Below, one piece after another: positions 1 to 6,526 of a stretch of DNA of 6,862 bases. Both the position numbers and the translations under genes were made by a program. The stretch's first letter is position 1, and every line of letters begins with the position of its first letter. The DNA is from JBOFEH01 sp051650265 (lineage in GTDB: Bacteria; Bacillota; Clostridia; Lachnospirales; Cellulosilyticaceae), in assembly GCA_051650265.1 (NCBI GenBank), contig JBOFIR010000115.1, positions 1 to 6,862 of the forward strand, read 5' to 3'. The notes under the pieces were generated by a model that was not told the DNA's origin, made no database searches, and saw nothing but the letters and a program-made list of their open reading frames with translations.

Positions 1-2
1 CA

Positions 3-1124
3 CCTAATATCAACTTCCGTGACCCTATTCTCTACCGTATTGCTCATGCAACACACCACAATACTGGTGATGCTTGGTGCATCTACCCAATGTATGACTT
101 TGCACATCCAATCGAAGATGCCATCGAAGGCATCACACACTCAATCTGTACATTAGAGTTTGAAGATCATAGACCTCTTTATGATTGGGTTGTAGAAAAC
201 TGTGAGATGAAAGCAACGCCTCGCCAAATCGAGTTTGCACGCCTCAATATGACAAATACTGTAATGAGTAAAAGAAAACTCAAGCAACTTGTTGACGAAG
301 CTGTAGTAGATGGGTGGGATGACCCACGTATGCCAACAATCGCAGGTCTTAGAAGGCGTGGATACACACCAGAAGCAATCCGTAACTTCTGCCGTGAGAT
401 TGGGATATCAAAATCAGAATCTGTAGTCGATAGCCAAATGCTTGATTACTTCCTAAGAGAAGACTTACAACCAAAAGCACCACTTGCTATGGCTGTTCTT
501 CGTCCACTCAAGGTTGTGATCACAAACTACCCAGAAGGCCAAACAGAACTACTTGAGATTGAAAACAATGCAAAAGACGAGACAAAAGGCACACGTATGG
601 TACCATTCTCTCGTGAAATCTATATTGAGCAAGAAGACTTCATGGAAGTTCCTGCACACAAATACTTCAGATTATTCCCTGGCAACGAAGTGCGTCTTAA
701 AGGGGCTTACTTCATCAAATGCGAAGAAGTGATCAAAGATGCTGATGGCAACGTTGTAGAAATTCGTTGTACTTATGACCCAGAGACTAAGAGTGGTTCT
801 GGATTTACAGGTCGTAAAGTAAAAGCAACAATCCACTGGGTTGATGCAAGCGTAGCTGTACCAGCTGAGTTTAGACTTTATGAACCACTCATCTTAGATG
901 ATGCACCTGAAAATGAAGGTAAGCACTTCTTAGAACAAATCAATCCAAACTCTATGGAAGTCCTTGAAGGATTCATCGAACCAATCGCAATCCAAAATGC
1001 TGTAGCAGGTGACAAATTCCAATTCGTAAGACATGGTTTCTTCACTGTAGATAGCAAATACACAACAGCTGATCACCCTGTGTTCAACCGCATCGTGGCA
1101 CTCAAAAGTTCATTCAAACTTTAA
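3..1124 (+). CDS. glnS: Glutaminyl-tRNA synthetase, C-terminal two-thirds (5' end cut by window edge)
   Basis: This is a class I aminoacyl-tRNA synthetase that charges tRNA-Gln with glutamine in the cytoplasm. The reading frame is open from base 3, so the gene starts left of the window. An internal ATG at 90 is not the start: the codons before it encode conserved GlnRS sequence (HHNTGD, then WCIYPMYDF). The 373 visible residues compare with about 550 for a complete bacterial GlnRS, so roughly the first 180, including the HIGH motif, are missing. In the visible part, YPMYDFAHPIEDAIEGITHS (about 28-47) belongs to the catalytic and glutamine-binding region. VMSKRKL at about 87-93 is the KMSKS loop, and GWDDPRMPTIAGLRRRGY follows it. 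From about residue 162 (AMAVLRPLKVVI) to the end lies the two-barrel anticodon-binding domain. GlnRS-specific sequence in the catalytic part argues against GluRS. The gene ends at TAA, 6 bp before a strong terminator. Having GlnRS suggests direct charging rather than only the GatCAB transamidation route. Confidence 0.97.
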   Translation, partial: PNINFRDPILYRIAHATHHNTGDAWCIYPMYDFAHPIEDAIEGITHSICTLEFEDHRPLYDWVVENCEMKATPRQIEFARLNMTNTVMSKRKLKQLVDEAVVDGWDDPRMPTIAGLRRRGYTPEAIRNFCREIGISKSESVVDSQMLDYFLREDLQPKAPLAMAVLRPLKVVITNYPEGQTELLEIENNAKDETKGTRMVPFSREIYIEQEDFMEVPAHKYFRLFPGNEVRLKGAYFIKCEEVIKDADGNVVEIRCTYDPETKSGSGFTGRKVKATIHWVDASVAVPAEFRLYEPLILDDAPENEGKHFLEQINPNSMEVLEGFIEPIAIQNAVAGDKFQFVRHGFFTVDSKYTTADHPVFNRIVALKSSFKL

Positions 1125-1130
1125 ACCCTA

Positions 1131-1177
1131 AATAAAAAGCAGTAGGACAGATCACTGATGTCCTACTGCTTTTTATT
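1131..1177. terminator. Bidirectional Rho-independent terminator between convergent genes
   Basis: A perfect 19-bp inverted repeat (arms 1131-1149 and 1159-1177) encloses a 9-nt loop (1150-1158). The core arm reads AGCAGTAGGACA. The outer part of each arm is A-rich on the left and T-rich on the right, so either strand gives a stem followed by a U-tract. It sits 6 bp after the glnS stop codon and also takes in the stop codon of the facing acyltransferase gene (TAA at 1175-1173). One element therefore ends both transcripts. Confidence 0.93.
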
Positions 1178-1991
1178 TATAGATAATTCCTTTTGCCGAA
1201 CCTAGCCTACCACCTGCTTTGAGATGCGCTGCAGCTTTTCTTTGAAGGCTTGTCTCTCCTATATACTCCTCTGGGTTCTCTTTTAGTGCACCAAATATGC
1301 GCTCTTCAGCTTGCCTTGATGTGTCATTTCTTTCATAAATCTCAAAATCACGTTGGAACTTAACGATATTAGATGTCTCTGAAAGAAGCTTCTGATAAAT
1401 AGGATCAAGTAACCATGAGTCACAGACAAACTTAATGGTCTGATCTTTGAAAAAATCCCTTGCCCGTTCATAAGCGTCTCTGCACGCCTCATACAACAGA
1501 GGCTCCCCTTGTGGAATATGAATATTGAGCACACGCGTACCTGTTTCCACATTTCCACTTTGACATGTGATTGTCTCGCTAAGTATGATCGGCTGAAATT
1601 GCAATCTACCCAGTCTAAAAAGTTCTCTATTGATATGGTTAGTAAGCCATCCATACTCAGCAATTCCCCATACACCAAAGGTGTGATAACAATTCTGCGC
1701 CCAGATCTTAAGGTCACTCATGGTATCCCAGTAAATCTGCTCCGCGATCCCTTGTGCTAGGTATACCTCATAGGTTTCTGCTGCTAACTGCAAATAAATC
1801 GCACCTAAAAGTGTCCATTGTTCTACGTCTAGCTCACAAGCTTCTTTTCGCACGCTTTCCACAAATTCTTCTAAAGGTTGTTCCCTAAATAACTTGCAAA
1901 AATCAATCCTAGTCTGTGGTAATGCCTCCAGCACTGTCATAAATGCTTCCGGCATCTCCAGCCTCCTAGCCACATCTACTGCATTCATCAT
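1173..1991 (-). CDS. Acyltransferase domain-containing protein (GNAT-like, NAT_N plus GNAT_C type)
   Basis: This 272-residue soluble protein resembles the Firmicutes family annotated as acyltransferase domain-containing protein: an N-terminal helical NAT_N-like domain followed by a GNAT-like C-terminal domain (formerly DUF5596). I recognise it from remembered family motifs. These are GIAEYGWLTNHINRELFRLGRLQFQ-like sequence around 109-133, LNIHIPQGEPL at 155-165, CDSWLLDP at 190-197, SNIVKFQRDFEI at 207-218, and the tail TSLQRKAAAHLKAGGRLGSAKG at 247-268. The N-terminal 100 residues are helical and rich in Glu and Leu. No signal peptide or membrane segment is seen. The acyl donor and acceptor are not known. 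The gene begins on the base after the pgl stop codon, so the two are co-transcribed and perhaps translationally coupled. Two ATG codons in tandem (1991 and 1988) follow the site AAGGGGG (2003-1997). The gap is 5 nt to the first and 8 nt to the second, so initiation at 1988 is equally likely. The last codons run into the terminator stem. Confidence 0.8.
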   Translation of the reverse strand: MMNAVDVARRLEMPEAFMTVLEALPQTRIDFCKLFREQPLEEFVESVRKEACELDVEQWTLLGAIYLQLAAETYEVYLAQGIAEQIYWDTMSDLKIWAQNCYHTFGVWGIAEYGWLTNHINRELFRLGRLQFQPIILSETITCQSGNVETGTRVLNIHIPQGEPLLYEACRDAYERARDFFKDQTIKFVCDSWLLDPIYQKLLSETSNIVKFQRDFEIYERNDTSRQAEERIFGALKENPEEYIGETSLQRKAAAHLKAGGRLGSAKGIIYK

Positions 1992-2981
1992 CTATTCCCC
2001 CTTGATCTCCTGTACAAAAGTTGGTTCATTAAACCTGAGTCGCTTGGTGGCTTGTCCAATAGCGCCCGTTTGCTTGTCAATTTCCAGAACAGCTACATCA
2101 TGTGACTTTTGATTACAGACATAGAGCTTATCCCCTTCATCTGCAAGTGAGATATGCCTCGGCCATTCTCCGCCGCAAGATACCCTCTGGCTATATTCCA
2201 AGCAGCCGTTCTCCAACACCTTAAAGCTAACAATACTATTATCCCCTCTATTAGCTGCATAGAGCACCTGACTATCTTGAGTCAGTACACACGTTGCACC
2301 ATAGCTCTTACCCTCGAATCCTAATGGCAACGTACTGATTTGTTGGATGAGATGAAGTTCACCCATTTCATTATCATAGCTTAAAACAAATAGTTCATTG
2401 CTATATTCTGTGATCACATAAGCCACAGATTTCTTCTCATTAAAAATGATGTGCCTTGGGCCACTTCCCATTGGCAATACCATTTTTTCAAAGTTCTGGT
2501 TTGGCTTTAATTTTCCTTCTTCTATCCTAAAACACCAGATCGTGTCCGTATGGATATTTACTGCATAAAGATAGCTTTGCTGTGTATCCATCTGTACACA
2601 ATGCGCTCTTGAAACCTCATCTACTGCACATGCTTCTAATCGGATCAAGCTTGTCACTTCTCCAAATCCAGCATCCAGCACTTCAATACTCATAATATGA
2701 CCTGTTCCATAGCACGCACCAAACAGCAAATGGTGTTTAGGTGAATAACTCAGATGACAAAGACCGCCACCGCTTACCTCTTTCTTATCAACTAATCGCC
2801 ATGCACCCTCCTGCTTCTCATAAAAGGCAACGTTTCCCTTTTCCCCTAGTTCATTTAACACAAAGAGCCTATTCTCAAATACAGCACAAAAAGACGGATT
2901 CTCTTCCCAAAATGCCTGTTCGCCAATCTTTAATCCCGCTGCCTCTTCTTTACTATATCCTGATACCACCAAATCTTTCAT
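1992..2981 (-). CDS. pgl: Lactonase-family beta-propeller protein, probable 6-phosphogluconolactonase
   Basis: This 329-residue protein belongs to the YbhE/Pgl lactonase family (seven-bladed beta-propeller), whose E. coli member hydrolyses 6-phosphogluconolactone to 6-phosphogluconate in the oxidative pentose-phosphate pathway. Blade-like repeats run through the whole length. Family motifs include CHLSYSPKHHLLFGACYGTG (75-94), RAHCVQMD (125-132), GSGPRHIIF (172-180), YAANRGDNSIVSF (241-253), GGEWPRHISL (270-279) and NQKSHDVAVLEID (290-302). No signal peptide is visible, so a cytoplasmic location is expected. The length is normal for the family (about 330-350). The start is supported by GAAGAGGTG at 2998-2990, 8 nt before the ATG. 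It is the first gene of a two-gene operon with the acyltransferase. No other pentose-phosphate gene lies in the window, and the family includes lactonases with other substrates, so the family call is firmer than the exact substrate. Confidence 0.85.
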   Translation of the reverse strand: MKDLVVSGYSKEEAAGLKIGEQAFWEENPSFCAVFENRLFVLNELGEKGNVAFYEKQEGAWRLVDKKEVSGGGLCHLSYSPKHHLLFGACYGTGHIMSIEVLDAGFGEVTSLIRLEACAVDEVSRAHCVQMDTQQSYLYAVNIHTDTIWCFRIEEGKLKPNQNFEKMVLPMGSGPRHIIFNEKKSVAYVITEYSNELFVLSYDNEMGELHLIQQISTLPLGFEGKSYGATCVLTQDSQVLYAANRGDNSIVSFKVLENGCLEYSQRVSCGGEWPRHISLADEGDKLYVCNQKSHDVAVLEIDKQTGAIGQATKRLRFNEPTFVQEIKGE

Positions 2982-3044
2982 CTATACTACACCTCTTCTC
3001 ATTGTTTCTATCCATCTTCTTTTCTTGTAAATCTACTAATAAAG

Positions 3045-3090
3045 AAGAGGTTAGTCAAAAGTTATTCACACCACTTCTAACTAACCTCTT
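3045..3090 (-). promoter_or_regulatory. Long leader hairpin upstream of pgl (possible attenuator)
   Basis: An 11-bp perfect inverted repeat (arms AAGAGGTTAGT and ACTAACCTCTT) continues inward on the minus strand as TAGAAGT against ACTTTTG. The inward part uses two G-U wobbles, giving an 18-bp stem with a 10-nt loop (GGTGTGAATA). Read on the plus strand, those two wobbles become C/A mismatches, so the structure fits an RNA made from the minus strand, that is, the pgl leader. The 3' side is followed by the weakly U-rich run CTTTATT, which suggests a poor terminator or an attenuator. It ends 63 nt before the pgl start codon. An alternative is a DNA-level operator. Confidence 0.5.
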
Positions 3091-3102
3091 AAGTTATACA
3101 CA
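3062..3102 (+). promoter_or_regulatory. Pair of DnaA-box-like nonamers in the helD/pgl intergenic region
   Basis: TTATTCACA (3062-3070) and TTATACACA (3094-3102) both match the DnaA-box consensus TTATNCACA and lie in the same orientation, 32 bp apart start to start. The first lies in the apical region of the hairpin at 3045-3090, overlapping its loop. They could be binding sites for DnaA or for another regulator of the divergent genes, or chance matches in AT-rich DNA. Confidence 0.3.
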
Positions 3103-3156
3103 ATCTATTCCATAATTGTTTAAAATCGTTGTTTATCTTCGTTTCTTTATACCTCT

Positions 3157-3162
3157 ATTATA
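3157..3162 (-). promoter_or_regulatory. Candidate -10 element for the pgl operon
   Basis: The minus strand reads TATAAT, a perfect sigma-A -10 hexamer, about 176 nt before the pgl start codon. No good -35 box lies at the right distance: the sequence 17-18 bp upstream is a run of T. If it is used, the leader RNA would include the whole hairpin at 3045-3090. The surrounding DNA is AT-rich, so the match could be fortuitous. Confidence 0.35.
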
Positions 3163-3195
3163 CTATATTTTACCAAATAAAAAAAGTCTGTTTAT

Positions 3196-3223
3196 TTGCC
3201 CCATGATGCTTTAAGATTAAATA
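3196..3223 (+). promoter_or_regulatory. Weak candidate promoter for the helD-like gene
   Basis: TTGCCC (3196-3201) and TAAATA (3218-3223) are separated by 16 bp and lie about 40 bp before the helD-like start codon. Both hexamers match the sigma-A consensus only in part. I list it because it is the best pair I can find at a sensible distance, not because it is strong. Confidence 0.2.
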
Positions 3224-3263
3224 CTAAACAAAAGTTAACCATCATAGAAGGTGAGGTTGTCGT

Positions 3264-5522
3264 ATGATTGAAAACGAAAAAACCTATTTAAAAAACGTGA
3301 CAGATTATCTTAAAGCTGAAATTTCTTCACGGTTTGATCTTTTGAGTCGTCAAAAAAGTGATCTTGTGAATCTTCGCAAAGAAGTCTGGGAAGAGTTCGG
3401 AAGTGTGATCAAAGACTTCGATACAGTAGTAGATCTTACCCAATATATCAAGCTTGAATCTACTCAGCTTATCCATTATGAACATGCGTTTGAGGAACTC
3501 ATAAAATACCGCAAGCTCCTCCCTTGTCCTTATTTTGGACGCTTTGATTTTATCGAATCTGGAGAGTCAGAAGAAGAAAAAATCTATATTGGCTATCATA
3601 ACCTGATGAACGATGATACTTACGATGTATTAGTTTATGACTGGCGTACGCCTATTGCAGATCTGTACTATAGCCATGAACTTGGTGATGCGACTTATCT
3701 ATCACCTTCCGGCGAGCTTTCAGGCACGATCACACGAAAAAGACAGTATGGTATCAAAAACAGTGAACTTATTTATGCTTTTGATTCCAGTCTAGCCATT
3801 ACAGATGATGTACTCAAACAAGCCCTAGGTCAAAATAGTTCCCCTCACATGCACAACATCGTCAGCACGATTCAAGAACAACAAAATCGTATCATCCGCA
3901 ACCAATCCAACGATCTTCTGTTAGTTCAGGGCGCTGCCGGAAGTGGTAAGACATCTATTGCGCTTCATCGTATTGCCTTCCTTCTTTATAACGACCGTAA
4001 CAAAGGCCTTACCCACAAAGACGTCTTGATTATCTCTCCAAACACCTTATTTGGCGAATATATATCCCATGTTCTCCCCGAGCTTGGTGAGAAAAACGTC
4101 ACTTCAATTACGCTAGAAGAACTCATGACAAAGCACCTTGATCAATCACTTCAATTTGAATCTCGCCACCACCAACTTGAAACACTGATCAATCAGCCTG
4201 ATTCTCCAAGACAACGCTGGCTTCAGTTCAAAGGGTCTTCAGACTGCATCACACTCCTAGATCGGTACCTCACGTGGTTTGAAGAAGAGGGCATTCCTTT
4301 TGCAGATACGTATCATCAAGACCAACTTTTGCTTTCTGCAGATGAGCTCCGTGCATTATTCATAGGTGCTTCTTCCAAACTCTCTATCAAGCAGCGTCTT
4401 CACCGTATTGAAACGATCCTTCTCGAAAAACTCATACCGCTTCAACGGGCAGAACTTGAATCCCTCAAGCTCCAACTTGTAGAAGATACAGATGATTTTC
4501 TTGAGATCAACCGCACTGCACTCACAGCTCAGCTGAGCCAGCGCTGTGCATTTTTATCTCATATTCATACTTTCACAAGACCTGATGCCTATCAACTTTA
4601 CTATGATTTGCTGACGCATCCTGAGCACTTTACACGCTTTGCAAGTACCCTTGATTGCCCTTCGGATTGGCAGCCCATGCTAGAGGCAACACTTCATCAG
4701 CTCCAAGCGCGCACACTCAGCTATGAAGATGGTAGTATCCTGCTTTATATTCAGTTCTATCTTGAAGGTAAGAACTTCTATCCTACCATCAAACAAGTGC
4801 TTATTGATGAGGCACAGGATTATTATCCAATCCACTATGCACTCTTTAAACGGCTCTTCAAGGAAGTCCACTATACACTATTAGGTGACTACTGTCAGAC
4901 TATTGAAAAAGCAGGCCAAGAAACACTTTACGATAGGTTTCTCACCCTGCTTATGCCGAAAAATCCACTTTGTCTGTCGCTTAATCAATGCTATCGCTCC
5001 ACGTATGAAATTACACAGCTTGCCAAACAGCTTCATCCGAGCAGTCCTCATACCATTCCGTTTGAAAGACATGGCATGACCCCTAACCTCTACGAAACGT
5101 TCACCTATGATGCTCTTTTGCACCAGCTTATCCAACAGATTCATATAAGCCAACGCAAAGGGTACGAGAGTCTCGTCATCCTATGCAAGACTCAGGCTCA
5201 GTGTCTGGCACTTTATCCAAAGCTCAAACCGCATCTTTCACTTAATCCTCTTCTCGAAGATGATGAACTCACTTTGGCATCTGGCATCACTCTTTTGCCA
5301 ATCTATGCTGCAAAAGGGCTGGAATACGATGCTGTCTTTATTCATGATGTGAGTACCCAAAACTTTAGTACGGATCTAGATTGTCAGCTCCTCTATATTG
5401 CTTGTACCCGTGCACTACACGCGCTTAGTTTTTATGCAGTAACACCAGCTACCCCACTACTCAAAGGGCTTGAACCCCTCACCTACAACCTCCTGGACTG
5501 TACTAATCATGATGAAGGCTGA
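3264..5522 (+). CDS. helD: HelD-family superfamily 1 helicase-like ATPase (RNA polymerase recycling factor)
   Basis: This 752-residue protein matches the size of B. subtilis HelD (about 774), a UvrD-like ATPase that binds RNA polymerase and frees it from stalled complexes. Residues 1-85 are helical and probably form the coiled-coil arm of the N-terminal domain. The HelD-specific segment PYFGRFDF (89-96) to YIGYHNLM and YDWRTPIADLYY (125-136) follows. SF1 motifs appear in order: the Q-motif region QEQQNRIIRN (204-213), Walker A GAAGSGKT (223-230), ISPN (257-260), Walker B DEAQD (515-519), LLGDYCQTI (539-547), LNQCYRST (573-580), AAKGLEYDAVFI (682-693) and YIACTRALHAL (711-721). The long stretch 270-510 between Walker A and B fits the HelD insertion that enters the RNAP main channel. 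All ATPase motifs look intact. The start is supported by AAGGTGAGG (3248-3256), 7 nt before the ATG. The last 21 codons overlap the end of yitT on the other strand. The exact cellular role is inferred from the family. Confidence 0.9.
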   Translation: MIENEKTYLKNVTDYLKAEISSRFDLLSRQKSDLVNLRKEVWEEFGSVIKDFDTVVDLTQYIKLESTQLIHYEHAFEELIKYRKLLPCPYFGRFDFIESGESEEEKIYIGYHNLMNDDTYDVLVYDWRTPIADLYYSHELGDATYLSPSGELSGTITRKRQYGIKNSELIYAFDSSLAITDDVLKQALGQNSSPHMHNIVSTIQEQQNRIIRNQSNDLLLVQGAAGSGKTSIALHRIAFLLYNDRNKGLTHKDVLIISPNTLFGEYISHVLPELGEKNVTSITLEELMTKHLDQSLQFESRHHQLETLINQPDSPRQRWLQFKGSSDCITLLDRYLTWFEEEGIPFADTYHQDQLLLSADELRALFIGASSKLSIKQRLHRIETILLEKLIPLQRAELESLKLQLVEDTDDFLEINRTALTAQLSQRCAFLSHIHTFTRPDAYQLYYDLLTHPEHFTRFASTLDCPSDWQPMLEATLHQLQARTLSYEDGSILLYIQFYLEGKNFYPTIKQVLIDEAQDYYPIHYALFKRLFKEVHYTLLGDYCQTIEKAGQETLYDRFLTLLMPKNPLCLSLNQCYRSTYEITQLAKQLHPSSPHTIPFERHGMTPNLYETFTYDALLHQLIQQIHISQRKGYESLVILCKTQAQCLALYPKLKPHLSLNPLLEDDELTLASGITLLPIYAAKGLEYDAVFIHDVSTQNFSTDLDCQLLYIACTRALHALSFYAVTPATPLLKGLEPLTYNLLDCTNHDEG

Positions 5523-6314
5523 TGGGTCTGTCTCTTTGATGAGCCGCTTGAGCGTCACTTCTTGATTCCTAGGTACTGCAACCAAAAGGATTTGTTTATC
5601 AGCTTCGGTGTAACCACCTTTACCTTTCAAGATGGTTACACCTCTTTTTAATTCCTCTGTAATTGCACGTTTGATCCAGTCTGCATGTTCAGAAATGATA
5701 ATAAACGATTTGGAGTAATCAAATCCATTCATAATGGCATCTACTACCTTCACCTCCACATAAAGTGCAATTGCTGAATAAAGTGCAATCTCTAGATTCC
5801 CACTTACAACCCCTGAAGAAATCACGACAAATGCATCAATACATACCATAAACTGTGTAATCTTGATCCCTGGGAACTTCTTACTGAGCATCAAGGCAAT
5901 GAGGTCAGTCCCCCCCGTAGATGCATCTGATCTGAGCATAATCCCTAATCCTATACCTATCAATAGCCCTCCTGATACTGCAGATAAGAGAAGATCATTT
6001 GTAGGTCTGAGCTGGGACAAGGGTTCTGTGATCCCTACAATCGCTGAAAAAAGTATGGTTCCCACAAGTGTTTTGACAAAATTGGCTTTACCCAAAATCC
6101 TATAAGCTAATACCACCAAAGGAATCCCTATTACGAGCATTACCAATGAAACTGAAACACCCGTAAGCCTATTTAGCACCACTGCAAGCCCACTAATACC
6201 TCCCGGTGCAATCGTATAAGGTTTCAAAAACATATTGATTCCAATACTGACAATAATACACCCGACAATCAATCCAAGTAATTCCATTGCGATATGCTGT
6301 TTTTTTGCTGGCAT
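5457..6314 (-). CDS. yitT: YitT-family integral membrane protein (DUF161 plus DUF2179)
   Basis: This 285-residue protein has the usual YitT plan: about six hydrophobic segments (roughly 9-29, 53-73, 79-96, 108-127, 151-171, 175-192) and a soluble C-terminal DUF2179 domain (about 201-280). Typical motifs are KPYTIAPGGISGLA (31-44), RSDASTGGTDLIA (128-140), GVTILKGKGGYTEADKQIL (225-243) and the terminal VQEVVGEGFK (273-282). It should sit in the cytoplasmic membrane. The family has no settled function, and B. subtilis carries several paralogues, so the symbol marks the family and not a specific orthologue. The start is well supported: AGGAGG (6328-6323) lies 8 nt before the ATG, and the second to fifth residues PAKK give a short basic N-terminus. 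The gene is complete. Its last 21 codons, which encode conserved DUF2179 sequence, overlap the end of the convergent helD-like gene by 66 bp, with no terminator visible between them. Confidence 0.92.
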   Translation of the reverse strand: MPAKKQHIAMELLGLIVGCIIVSIGINMFLKPYTIAPGGISGLAVVLNRLTGVSVSLVMLVIGIPLVVLAYRILGKANFVKTLVGTILFSAIVGITEPLSQLRPTNDLLLSAVSGGLLIGIGLGIMLRSDASTGGTDLIALMLSKKFPGIKITQFMVCIDAFVVISSGVVSGNLEIALYSAIALYVEVKVVDAIMNGFDYSKSFIIISEHADWIKRAITEELKRGVTILKGKGGYTEADKQILLVAVPRNQEVTLKRLIKETDPSAFIMISTVQEVVGEGFKPFE

Positions 6315-6353
6315 GCTTTATTCCTCCTGTTGATAATCAATGGTTATGAAACT

Positions 6354-6382
6354 ATTATGGTCGTTTTTCCCTATAATAATAA
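6354..6382 (-). promoter_or_regulatory. Weak candidate promoter for yitT
   Basis: On the minus strand CATAAT (6359-6354) matches five of six positions of the -10 consensus, with TTATTA (6382-6377) 17 bp upstream as a poor -35. It lies just after the terminator hairpin, about 40 nt before the yitT start codon, which is a sensible place for a separate yitT promoter. Confidence 0.25.
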
Positions 6383-6422
6383 AAAAGTTGAAGAAAACTA
6401 TTCACAAATAGTTTCTCCAACT
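6378..6422 (-). terminator. Rho-independent terminator on the minus strand, between the EEP gene and yitT
   Basis: On the minus strand the left arm 6422-6408 (AGTTGGAGAAACTAT) pairs with 6401-6386. This gives a 15-bp stem with one G-U pair and one bulged U, a 6-nt loop (TTGTGA), and then a tract of six T followed by ATTATTAT. It lies 104 nt after the stop codon of the EEP-family gene and 71 nt before the yitT start codon. It probably ends the EEP transcript, but it could also act as an attenuator in a yitT leader. Its layout resembles that of the hairpin upstream of pgl. Confidence 0.75.
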
Positions 6423-6428
6423 CTCTAC

Positions 6429-6437
6429 TTATACACA
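6429..6437 (+). promoter_or_regulatory. DnaA-box-like nonamer TTATACACA upstream of yitT
   Basis: This is an exact copy of the nonamer at 3094-3102 and matches TTATNCACA. A one-mismatch partner, CTATTCACA (6398-6406), lies 31 bp away start to start and covers most of the adjacent hairpin loop. Its function is unknown; see the finding on the repeated arrangement. Confidence 0.25.
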
Positions 6438-6526
6438 TTTCATCATTCAATTGTGGAATAATCTTTTAATTTCAATGTTTACTCAGACATTAATTCCATA
6501 TAACGTGCAATTCTTGCCTTATTCAC

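Noticed and set aside
1283..1717. A 144-codon open frame on the minus strand inside the acyltransferase gene.
   Set aside because: It lies wholly within a gene with recognisable family motifs, in another frame, and its translation shows no family resemblance.
3094..3102. The TGTGTATAA nonamers read on the minus strand as promoter -10 elements (TATAAC and TATAAG).
   Set aside because: Neither copy has a recognisable -35 hexamer at 16-18 bp, and no TGn extension precedes the hexamer, so I do not call them sigma-A promoters.
2741..3115. A 124-codon plus-strand open frame antisense to the start of pgl and running into the intergenic region.
   Set aside because: It is a shadow of pgl: the translation is low-complexity (Ser, Leu, Pro) in its second half, and no ribosome site or family motif is seen.
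3203..3245. Inverted repeat ATGATG / CATCAT in front of the helD-like gene.
   Set aside because: Only 6 bp, with a 31-bp spacing; too short to separate from chance in this sequence.
4680..5153. Several short open frames on both strands inside the helD-like gene.
   Set aside because: They overlap the conserved Walker B to motif IV region of HelD in other frames and have no independent support.
6482..6526. Fifteen codons open in the same frame directly after the EEP gene's TAA on the minus strand (starting GTG, ending TAA at 6484-6482), encoding a short helical peptide.
   Set aside because: EEP-family proteins normally end soon after the SDHYPV motif, so the first TAA is a natural end. A 15-codon open run is expected by chance, and no ribosome site precedes it.
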